A stretch of DNA of 64,000 nucleotides, taken from the NCBI GenBank assembly GCA_046329515.1, contig JAXLUM010000001.1, forward strand, positions 1,240,001 to 1,304,000. Reading direction: 5' to 3'. Shown one piece after another: positions 53,397 through 61,328 of the stretch (position 1 is the stretch's first letter; every line of letters starts with the position of its first letter). Source of the DNA: Bog-950 sp046329515. Lineage in GTDB: Bacteria; Bacteroidota; Bacteroidia; Chitinophagales; LD1. Both the position numbers and the translations under genes were made by a program. The notes beneath the pieces are model-generated. The model was not told the origin of the DNA, ran no database searches, and was given only the letters and a program-made list of their open reading frames with translations.

Positions 53397-55046
53397 TCAG
53401 GCCCAAGCGGTAGCTTTTAGCTCAACGTTTTTTTTTACACCGCCGTTCTTGTAAGTAAGAGCAGCCTTCACAAAACCAACAAACACAGGGTGAGGGTTAT
53501 CCACCGTTGACTTCAGTTCAGGGTGATACTGCACACCGATAAAGAATGGGTGCGAAGGTATTTCTACTACTTCCACCAACTGGTTGTCGGGGTTGCGGCC
53601 ACTGGCTATCATACCTGCTTTTTCAAAATCTTCCAGGTATTTATTGTTGAACTCATAACGGTGGCGATGACGCTCAGTTATATGTTCACTACCGTATAAA
53701 GAGAAGGCTAAGGAACCGGGTTTAAGGTCGCACTTGTAAGCGCCTAAACGCATAGTGCCGCCTTTGTTTTTAATTTTCTTCTGCTCCGCCATCATGTCAA
53801 TAACAGGTGCAGTAGTGTCCGGGTTCATTTCGGTGCTATGCGCATCTTTTAAGCCCAGTACATTACGCGCAAACTCAATTACTGAACATTGCATGCCTAA
53901 GCATATACCAAAGAATGGTATGCCGTTCTCGCGCACATATTTTATGGCTGTGATTTTCCCTTCAATGCCACGGTTGCCAAAGCCCGGTGCAACCAATACA
54001 CCATGCAGGTGACCTAGTTTTTGCTCCACATTGGTTTCATCAATGTGCTCGCTGTGTATGCTTTCAACAACTACTTTAAGGCTGTTGGAAGCTCCACCAT
54101 GTATAAATGCTTCGTGAATGGATTTGTAGGCATCCTGCAACTCAATGTATTTGCCCACTAAACCAATACGCACCTCATCCTGTGGGTTGCGTAACTTGTT
54201 CAGGAAATCATTCCACTTGCTTAGGTTAATGCGTTTATCTGAAGGCAGTTGCAGTTTTTTAAGAACGGTAGTATCTAAATGCTCCTTCTGCATTTCAATA
54301 GGCACCGCATAAATGCTGTCTACATCTAATGCCTGAATAACAGAGTCCTTTTCCACGTTGCAAAACAGCGCCAGTTTGCGGCGAAGTTCATCGGTAATTG
54401 GGGTTTCCGTTCTGCAAACAAGAATGTTGGGTATAATACCCAAAGCCTGCAATTCCTTAACGCTGTGCTGCGTTGGCTTGGTTTTAATTTCCTTGGCCGA
54501 CTTTAAATAGGGAAGAAGTGTTAAGTGGCAGATAAGCGTATCATGCTCTTCCAGTTCCCAACGTATTTGGCGCACGGTTTCAATGTAAGGCTGGGCCTCA
54601 ATGTCACCAACAGTACCGCCAATTTCAGTAATAACAATATCGTACTCGCCGGTTTTGCCTAATAGCAACATGCGGCGTTTAATTTCATCAGTAATGTGCG
54701 GTATTACCTGCACCGTTTTTCCTAAGTAGGCGCCTTCGCGTTCCTTTTGAATAACGTGTTGGTAAACGCGACCTGTGGTTACGTTATTCGCCTGGCTTGT
54801 TGGTATATTCAAAAAGCGCTCATAGTGGCCAAGGTCCAAATCGGTTTCAGCGCCGTCCTCCGTTACATAGCACTCACCGTGTTCATACGGGTTTAATGTG
54901 CCCGGGTCAACATTGATATAGGGGTCAAATTTCTGGATGGTAACTCTGTATCCGCGGCTTTGTAACAATTTAGCCAGCGATGCTGCGAAGATTCCTTTTC
55001 CTAATGATGAAGTAACGCCACCTGTAACAAAAATATATTTAGCCAT
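53397..55046 (-). CDS. pyrG: CTP synthase
   Basis: A 549-residue enzyme that aminates UTP to CTP using glutamine and ATP. The synthetase domain begins with VTSSLGKGIFAASLAKLL (P-loop) and contains the GECYVTEDGAETDLDLGHYERF segment. The C-terminal class I glutaminase domain has the Cys nucleophile in FFGICLGMQCS (near 370) and His/Glu in VQYHPELKS near 517. A heptad repeat array lies just downstream, and a palindrome upstream. Confidence 0.97.
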   Translation of the reverse strand: MAKYIFVTGGVTSSLGKGIFAASLAKLLQSRGYRVTIQKFDPYINVDPGTLNPYEHGECYVTEDGAETDLDLGHYERFLNIPTSQANNVTTGRVYQHVIQKEREGAYLGKTVQVIPHITDEIKRRMLLLGKTGEYDIVITEIGGTVGDIEAQPYIETVRQIRWELEEHDTLICHLTLLPYLKSAKEIKTKPTQHSVKELQALGIIPNILVCRTETPITDELRRKLALFCNVEKDSVIQALDVDSIYAVPIEMQKEHLDTTVLKKLQLPSDKRINLSKWNDFLNKLRNPQDEVRIGLVGKYIELQDAYKSIHEAFIHGGASNSLKVVVESIHSEHIDETNVEQKLGHLHGVLVAPGFGNRGIEGKITAIKYVRENGIPFFGICLGMQCSVIEFARNVLGLKDAHSTEMNPDTTAPVIDMMAEQKKIKNKGGTMRLGAYKCDLKPGSLAFSLYGSEHITERHRHRYEFNNKYLEDFEKAGMIASGRNPDNQLVEVVEIPSHPFFIGVQYHPELKSTVDNPHPVFVGFVKAALTYKNGGVKKNVELKATAWA

Positions 55047-55113
55047 TGCAAAAGGGTTTCACAAATTTACGGGATTTGGGCCTTGTTTGAAAGTTACTTT
55101 TACCAATAAACAT

Positions 55114-55134
55114 TAACAGGCTGTTAGTAACAGC
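55114..55134. promoter_or_regulatory. alternating TAACAG palindromes, candidate operator
   Basis: TAACAG-G-CTGTTA-G-TAACAGC: two overlapping perfect palindromes (55114-55126 and 55120-55134) sharing CTGTTA, between pyrG and the SBBP gene. A further TTAACA/TGTTAA pair (55113, 55144) flanks it. Confidence 0.45.
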
Positions 55135-55216
55135 TTTAATCAATGTTAAATTCAATTGCGTAGTTGAAAGCCCTCAGGTTAGCAGAAATGGCAAAGTTTT
55201 AATTCCTTTGAGTAGC

Positions 55217-56836
55217 GTGAAAAAGAATTCACTTTCCTTACTTATGTTCCTGCTAATCAGCCTGGCCGGGCTGCAGCGTTTGCAGGCGCAAAGCTACGTA
55301 TGGGCTAAGGGAGAGGGCGGTATAGGTAATGATGCTGCAAATTCTATTGCTGTGGATGATTTCGGCAATACCTATATAACCGGAAACCTGGCCGGTATGG
55401 CTGAATTTACAGGCACTACTATACAAGGTGCGGGCTTATACGATGTTATTTTGGTAAAGTATAACCTGTTTGGTAACCTGATGTGGGCCAAAAGTTTTGG
55501 GGGAATTGGTAACGACCAGGGGAACGCACTAAAATATAAGAATGGCTACCTGTATATGGCCGGCGCCTATGAGGACACTGCCACCTTTTTGCCTAATGGC
55601 AGCATAATAAGCAAAGGCGAGGCCGATGCCTTTGTGGCTAAGTTTGATTTGGATGGCAACCTGGTATGGCTAAATCATGGTGGGGGCGCTAATTTTGATT
55701 ATGCGGCGGGTGTAGATGCAGATGATGACGGCAATGTATATGTATGCGGCACTTACGAAACCAGCGCCGCTTTTGATACAACCATATTAAGCACTACCAA
55801 CCTTTTTTCGGAATCGTTTATTGCGGCTTACGACGCAAACGGCAGTTTGTTATGGGCCAAAACTACAAAGGGCAGCACAACTAATCTTATTACGGGGCTT
55901 TCTTACGCAAATAACAGCCTTTATATAACCGGATTTTTTGGCGGCAGTTTTAAAATGGATAATAGCACGCTTAATTCTGCCACGCCCAGTTACGATATAT
56001 TGCTGGGCAGGCTTGATTTAAATGGTGACGTAATTTGGCTGAAACGCGCAGGCAGCACCTACGAAGATGCGGCGAACACTATAGCGGCTAATGAAAACGG
56101 CACGGTGGCCATTGCCGGTTATTTTGCAGGCACTGCCGCTTTTGATGGTAATACAGTTACCTACTTAGATTACAATGATGTGTTTACGGCGCAGTATGAT
56201 TCTGCAGGAAACAACCTTTGGGTGCGCGCCGGTAAGGGGGGACAACTGGATGTGGCATTCGGCTTGACAAGTGATGAAGATGGCAATATCTTTACTACGG
56301 GCATGTTTGAAAACTCAATTGATTTTGACGGAAATATATTGAACGGGAACGGACGCGATGTTTTTTTGAACAGTTATGACTCTTACGGTAACCTGCGATG
56401 GATAAGCAGTGCAGGCGGCATTCAAACTGAGTGCGGCTTGGGAATTGCTCTGAAACCAAACAGCAATGTTGCTCTTTGTGGCTATTATCTGCACACCTGC
56501 TCCTTTGGCAACATAACCATTGATTATGCCAACAACAACGATTTATTTATTGCAGAATATGACCCGCCATCGGTTAGCGCAGTGAAAGAACCTGTATCGG
56601 ATGTTAATTTCGCTGTTTTTCCTACAGTTTGCAGCAACTGCTCTCAACTGCATGTTAAAAGCTCCCTTACCTTACCCTATAGGTTACAACTGTATGATGT
56701 AAGCGGGCGTCTTGTTACAGAGCAAACTTCAGTAGGCGAAACGGCTGTAAATGTGGCTGGTTTTTTACCGGGAGTTTATTTACTTTGTATGACTGACACC
56801 GGCGGAAGACACACCGCCAGGTTTATTATAGAATGA
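55217..56836 (+). CDS. T9SS-exported SBBP-type beta-propeller protein
   Basis: A 539-residue protein starting at GTG 55217 (MKKNSLSLL..); TTG at 55208 is also in frame. A signal peptide (about 1-24, ending RLQAQ) precedes a run of about seven SBBP-like repeats (about residues 25-455), marked by DDFGNTYITGNL, DDDGNVYVCG, NENGTVAIAGYF and the VWAKG/LMWAKS strands. The last 75 residues are a T9SS type A sorting domain (FAVFPTVCSNCSQL ... LYDVSGRLVTE ... FLPGVYLLCM). The ligand is unknown. Confidence 0.85.
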   Translation: MKKNSLSLLMFLLISLAGLQRLQAQSYVWAKGEGGIGNDAANSIAVDDFGNTYITGNLAGMAEFTGTTIQGAGLYDVILVKYNLFGNLMWAKSFGGIGNDQGNALKYKNGYLYMAGAYEDTATFLPNGSIISKGEADAFVAKFDLDGNLVWLNHGGGANFDYAAGVDADDDGNVYVCGTYETSAAFDTTILSTTNLFSESFIAAYDANGSLLWAKTTKGSTTNLITGLSYANNSLYITGFFGGSFKMDNSTLNSATPSYDILLGRLDLNGDVIWLKRAGSTYEDAANTIAANENGTVAIAGYFAGTAAFDGNTVTYLDYNDVFTAQYDSAGNNLWVRAGKGGQLDVAFGLTSDEDGNIFTTGMFENSIDFDGNILNGNGRDVFLNSYDSYGNLRWISSAGGIQTECGLGIALKPNSNVALCGYYLHTCSFGNITIDYANNNDLFIAEYDPPSVSAVKEPVSDVNFAVFPTVCSNCSQLHVKSSLTLPYRLQLYDVSGRLVTEQTSVGETAVNVAGFLPGVYLLCMTDTGGRHTARFIIE

Positions 56837-56878
56837 GGCCGTAAGGCTTCGGGCATAACACCCCCCAGGTGACCATTT

Positions 56879-59800
56879 ATGATGAAAAGAATTTTTACGC
56901 TTCTATTGGCGTGCACGTTCACGCTTTCTTTATTAAAAGCACAGGTTCCCCAGGCTGTAAATTACCAGGCTATTGCGCGCGATGCGGGCGGAGCTGTACT
57001 GGCTAACAAAAATATTTCTGTAAGACTAAGTATTAACACCGGCCTTAACCCCGGTTTTACTGAATACCAGGAAGTGCAGACAGCCGTTACTAACCAGTTC
57101 GGCTTGTTTACTATTAAAATTGGGCAAGGGAGTGTAACCCAAGGTTCGTTTACGGGTATTACCTGGGCAAGCGGCAATAAGTATATGTTGGTGGAGTATG
57201 ACCCTAACGGGGGCACTAACTATATTAACATGGGCTCAACCCAACTAGTAAGTGTACCTTATGCATTGTTTGCTGGTACTGCAGCCAATAGTGCAGGTAC
57301 CGGGGCAACGGGGCCAACAGGCCCGGCAGGCGCACAAGGTTCACCGGGAAATGATGGTGTTGGCATAACAAGTATTACTGATAACGGGAATGGCACCAGC
57401 ACCATTTTTTTAAGTGATGGCAGCTTCTATACTATAATAACGCAAGGCGTTACCGGAGCCACAGGCCCAACAGGTGCCGGAGGGGGTGCAACCGGCCCAA
57501 CAGGTGCGCAAGGTGCTACGGGAGCCCCGGGTGCTACAGGCGCGCAGGGAGCGACCGGTGCTGATGGTGCTACAGGCCCGCAGGGTTTGCCCGGTGTGAA
57601 TGGTGTTAATGGAGCAACCGGACCCACAGGCGTTGGTATTGTTAATATACAGGATAATGGTAACGGCACTTCAACCATTTTTACATCAGACGGGCAGACT
57701 TTTACAATTATTACGCAAGGACCAACCGGCGCAACCGGTGCTGATGGCGCCACAGGAGCAACGGGTGCAAATGGGCTTGATGGTGCCACGGGGCCGCAAG
57801 GTGCTACAGGTGCTGTCGGTACAACAGGTGCTAATGGTTTAGATGGAGCTACAGGTGCAACCGGCGTACAAGGCGCTACCGGTGATACAGGCCCCCAAGG
57901 TGTAGGAATAATAAACATTACAGATAATGGTAATGGAACTTCTACCATTTTTACTTCAGATGGCAACAGCTATACAATAATAACGCAGGGCCCAACAGGT
58001 CCAACCGGCGCTAATGGTTTTGATGGTGCAACGGGTGCCACAGGCTCGCAGGGGGCTACCGGTGACACAGGTGCTCAAGGCCCACAGGGCATTCAAGGTC
58101 TTACCGGCGCAACAGGTCCGCAAGGTATAACAGGTGCAACGGGTGATACAGGAGCACAAGGACCACAGGGTCTTCAAGGCAATACGGGCGCCCAAGGTAT
58201 ACAAGGTGTAACTGGTGATACAGGCGCACAAGGTCCGCAGGGCGTTCAAGGTATAACGGGTGCCACTGGCCCGCAAGGCATACAAGGTGCAACTGGTGAT
58301 ACAGGTGCTCAAGGCCCACAAGGTATTCAGGGTAACACAGGCGCAACGGGTCCTCAGGGTAACACGGGCGCAACTGGCCCACAAGGAATACAGGGTGTAA
58401 CAGGCGCAACCGGTGATACAGGAGCACAAGGACCACAGGGCATTCAAGGCAACACTGGCCCGCAAGGAATACAAGGTGTGACTGGAGCCACTGGTGATAC
58501 AGGTGCTCAAGGTCCACAGGGTATTCAAGGCAATACGGGAGCTACGGGTCCACAAGGGATACAAGGTATTACAGGTGCAACTGGTGATACAGGTGCTCAA
58601 GGTCCGCAGGGTATTCAAGGTAACACTGGCGCAACAGGACCACAGGGAATACAAGGTAATACAGGAGCTACGGGTCCACAAGGTATACAAGGCGCAACTG
58701 GTGATACGGGTGCTCAAGGTCCGCAGGGTATTCAAGGCAATACAGGAGCTACGGGTCCACAAGGGATACAAGGTGTGACAGGCGCAACTGGTGATACTGG
58801 CGCTCAAGGCCTACAGGGTATTCAAGGTGTAACCGGCGCTACTGGTGATACAGGTGCTCAAGGTCCACAGGGTATTCAAGGTGTAACCGGCGCTACGGGT
58901 GCCACAGGCCCCCAAGGTATTCAAGGCAACACTGGTGTAACAGGCCCGCAAGGAATACAAGGTATAACAGGCGCAACGGGCAATACTGGAGCAACGGGTA
59001 GCACAGGCGCCACCGGCAGTACAGGCTCTGTGGGCGCAACCGGCGCCACAGGTTCTACAGGAGCTACAGGCAACACTGGCGCTACCGGCAATACTGGCTC
59101 TACTGGTGCCACAGGAAATACTGGCTCTACCGGAGCTACTGGAAGTACAGGCGCAACGGGTAGCACAGGCGCAACCGGATCAATCGGAAGTACTGGTGCA
59201 ACTGGTAACACAGGCGCAACAGGACCACAAGGAATACAGGGTGTAACTGGCACAACCGGTGCCACAGGCCCGCAAGGCATACAAGGTGTAACCGGAGCAA
59301 CTGGACCACAAGGCATTCAAGGTATTACCGGTGCCACTGGCAACACGGGCTCTACGGGTGTTACAGGGAATACAGGCGCAACAGGTAATACTGGTGCCAC
59401 TGGAACTACAGGCAGTACGGGTTCTACCGGAACCACAGGCGCCACAGGTGCTACTGGTAATACGGGCGCAACCGGCGCTACAGGAAATACAGGTTCTACC
59501 GGAGCCACTGGAAGCACTGGTGCCACAGGCAATACTGGAGCAACGGGTAGCACGGGCGCAACCGGCAGTACAGGATCTACGGGCGCAACGGGTGCTACAG
59601 GTAATACTGGTGCCACTGGAGCTACAGGCAATACGGGTTCTACCGGAGCTACGGGCGCAACAGGTGCTCAGGGCATTACCGGTGCAACAGGAAGCACGGG
59701 CGCAACAGGGGCTACTGGTAAAACGGGCCCAACTTATTCTAATAGCACAATAAGTAACGATAATGCACCTGTTTTGGGTTCTTGTTCTGCTGCAGGCACA

Positions 59801-60541
59801 TACAGCTTTACGGCGGGTGCTATCCCCGATGTTGCTACTTATACAACTACGGTTTCAACTTCGGGTTTAGCGGGCACTGTATGTAAAATTGTTCTGCAAT
59901 TAGATATAACACATACCTGGGATTCGGATTTGGATATTACGCTGGTTAGTCCTGCCGGTACCAGCATTGATGTAAGTAGCGATAACGGAAGTTCAAACGA
60001 TAATTATACCAGCACCGTTTTTGATGATACCGGCACGCCAATAATTTCCGGCACTGCTCCGTTTACAGGCACCTTTAGCCCTGAAACGCCTTTCAGTACC
60101 CTTAATGGACAAACCCCTAACGGAACATGGACGCTTAATGTAACTGATGATTTGGGTGGAGATGTTGGAACGCTGAACTCAGCCAAGCTTACAATATATA
60201 CTGATGGTACGCCCATTACTTACAATTATGTTGGCGAAACAGCAGTGCCTGTAACGGCAGGCGATACGGTTATGGTTTGGGCTACCTACTCTGCACAAAT
60301 GGCAGATGGCAACGGAACTAAAATACGTTTGACCCGCGATAATGTAACAGGTAGCGGTTCTTCAGGCACAGCCCTTGGCTATTGCGGTACCGATGCCGGT
60401 ATTGGAAAGTACGGAAGCTGCACTATAATGGAGCGCGATAAAGGATTAGCTGCTGGAACGTACTACTACAAGTTATGGATTTTAGGTACCGGCGCAAATG
60501 CAGGCACGGTCAACTATTCCATTATGACGATGAAACATTAA
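56879..60541 (+). CDS. giant collagen-like protein with C-terminal P domain
   Basis: A 1,220-residue exported protein. A signal peptide (about 1-21) and an N-terminal beta domain (about 22-138, with QAVNYQAIARDAGGAVLANKN) precede a Gly-X-Y tract at about residues 140-954. The tract is mostly GAT, GNT, GST, GPQ and GIQ triplets and is broken three times by a roughly 30-residue segment built on ITDNGNGTSTIF and YTIITQG. A proprotein-convertase P domain follows (about 960-1110; DITHTWDSDLDITLVSPAG, TLNGQTPNGTWTLNVTD), then a beta domain to TMKH. It likely forms a triple-helical surface fibre; no T9SS sorting domain is seen. The Thr-rich Y positions could be glycosylated. Confidence 0.85.
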   Translation: MMKRIFTLLLACTFTLSLLKAQVPQAVNYQAIARDAGGAVLANKNISVRLSINTGLNPGFTEYQEVQTAVTNQFGLFTIKIGQGSVTQGSFTGITWASGNKYMLVEYDPNGGTNYINMGSTQLVSVPYALFAGTAANSAGTGATGPTGPAGAQGSPGNDGVGITSITDNGNGTSTIFLSDGSFYTIITQGVTGATGPTGAGGGATGPTGAQGATGAPGATGAQGATGADGATGPQGLPGVNGVNGATGPTGVGIVNIQDNGNGTSTIFTSDGQTFTIITQGPTGATGADGATGATGANGLDGATGPQGATGAVGTTGANGLDGATGATGVQGATGDTGPQGVGIINITDNGNGTSTIFTSDGNSYTIITQGPTGPTGANGFDGATGATGSQGATGDTGAQGPQGIQGLTGATGPQGITGATGDTGAQGPQGLQGNTGAQGIQGVTGDTGAQGPQGVQGITGATGPQGIQGATGDTGAQGPQGIQGNTGATGPQGNTGATGPQGIQGVTGATGDTGAQGPQGIQGNTGPQGIQGVTGATGDTGAQGPQGIQGNTGATGPQGIQGITGATGDTGAQGPQGIQGNTGATGPQGIQGNTGATGPQGIQGATGDTGAQGPQGIQGNTGATGPQGIQGVTGATGDTGAQGLQGIQGVTGATGDTGAQGPQGIQGVTGATGATGPQGIQGNTGVTGPQGIQGITGATGNTGATGSTGATGSTGSVGATGATGSTGATGNTGATGNTGSTGATGNTGSTGATGSTGATGSTGATGSIGSTGATGNTGATGPQGIQGVTGTTGATGPQGIQGVTGATGPQGIQGITGATGNTGSTGVTGNTGATGNTGATGTTGSTGSTGTTGATGATGNTGATGATGNTGSTGATGSTGATGNTGATGSTGATGSTGSTGATGATGNTGATGATGNTGSTGATGATGAQGITGATGSTGATGATGKTGPTYSNSTISNDNAPVLGSCSAAGTYSFTAGAIPDVATYTTTVSTSGLAGTVCKIVLQLDITHTWDSDLDITLVSPAGTSIDVSSDNGSSNDNYTSTVFDDTGTPIISGTAPFTGTFSPETPFSTLNGQTPNGTWTLNVTDDLGGDVGTLNSAKLTIYTDGTPITYNYVGETAVPVTAGDTVMVWATYSAQMADGNGTKIRLTRDNVTGSGSSGTALGYCGTDAGIGKYGSCTIMERDKGLAAGTYYYKLWILGTGANAGTVNYSIMTMKH

Positions 60542-60561
60542 GCCCTTATTTTAGGGCCGCA

Positions 60562-61326
60562 ATGGTTCAATACAAAACAAAAGGCACCACTTTACCCACT
60601 GTAGGCGCACTTATAGCTGTTATGTTTGGCTTGGGTACTGCAGGAATGTACCTGGCAATTTTATGCGGAGCAGGAGCTATTGTAAGCATGCTGGCATTAA
60701 TGGGACCCATGGTGCTGGCGGCTCTGTTTTTTGGTGGAGAAGGTTTCTATTGGATAGATGAAAACGGAATAGGTAAAACTATTACCTCCAGTATTAATTA
60801 CAAAAAGCTGAACAGTAGCACACAAGAGTATTTTACCTGGAAAGAGGTAGTCAGTTTTAAGCATGGGCAGGATTTAAATCGCTCGCTAAACCAGTATGAA
60901 TACTTAGAGATTAAGCTGCCGGGTTCGCGCATATGGCAGATTACGGACGAGGCAAACAAAGCGGACTTCGTCCGTTTCCGCGCTGAGTTTTTAAGCAGAA
61001 TTCAAACCTATAACGCAGTTGATAAAAGCGCAGAAGTAATGCAGAAGAGTGAAGCGCCACACATGGCTGCTGAGGCTTCAACTACCAAGGAAGTTACAAG
61101 CCCCAGAGGGCCCATAACACATAACATTAAACAGGAAATAAGTTTTTACGAGCGGCCGGTGGCGCACCTGATTTTTTGGATAATTTTTGGCGGTGTAGTT
61201 TATGTGGCCTACTTTCTTTGGCAACATCCGGGCTATATAAAAGCCACTTATGTTTTTCGCTTTGCCTTTATAATTGTTCCCGGGCTTCTTTACTTCTTTT
61301 ACCGCTTGTATGGTAAAAAGAAGTAA
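60562..61326 (+). CDS. membrane protein between collagen and SprB genes
   Basis: A 254-residue protein from ATG 60562 (MVQYKTKGTTLPTVG); an earlier in-frame ATG at 60475 lies inside the collagen gene and is unlikely. Two N-terminal membrane helices (about 13-58) precede a cytoplasmic or periplasmic domain (FYWIDENGIGKTI, YLEIKLPGSRIWQIT). Two more helices at about 195-215 and 228-248 end in YRLYGKKK. No family is recognised. It is convergent with the SprB-repeat gene. Confidence 0.7.
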   Translation: MVQYKTKGTTLPTVGALIAVMFGLGTAGMYLAILCGAGAIVSMLALMGPMVLAALFFGGEGFYWIDENGIGKTITSSINYKKLNSSTQEYFTWKEVVSFKHGQDLNRSLNQYEYLEIKLPGSRIWQITDEANKADFVRFRAEFLSRIQTYNAVDKSAEVMQKSEAPHMAAEASTTKEVTSPRGPITHNIKQEISFYERPVAHLIFWIIFGGVVYVAYFLWQHPGYIKATYVFRFAFIIVPGLLYFFYRLYGKKK

Positions 61327-61328
61327 GC

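Noticed and set aside
57427..59631. Long Pro/Val/Ala-rich ORFs on the minus strand within the collagen gene
   Set aside because: They are the antisense reading of the Gly-X-Y triplet repeats, which produce open frames automatically; there is no start signal or homology.
57300..59740. CRISPR array
   Set aside because: Repetition has a 9-base codon period within one open frame and no constant repeats with unique spacers.
60475..60561. Earlier start for the membrane protein at 60562
   Set aside because: It lies inside the collagen gene and gives a non-membrane leader; MVQYKTK begins a clear membrane protein.
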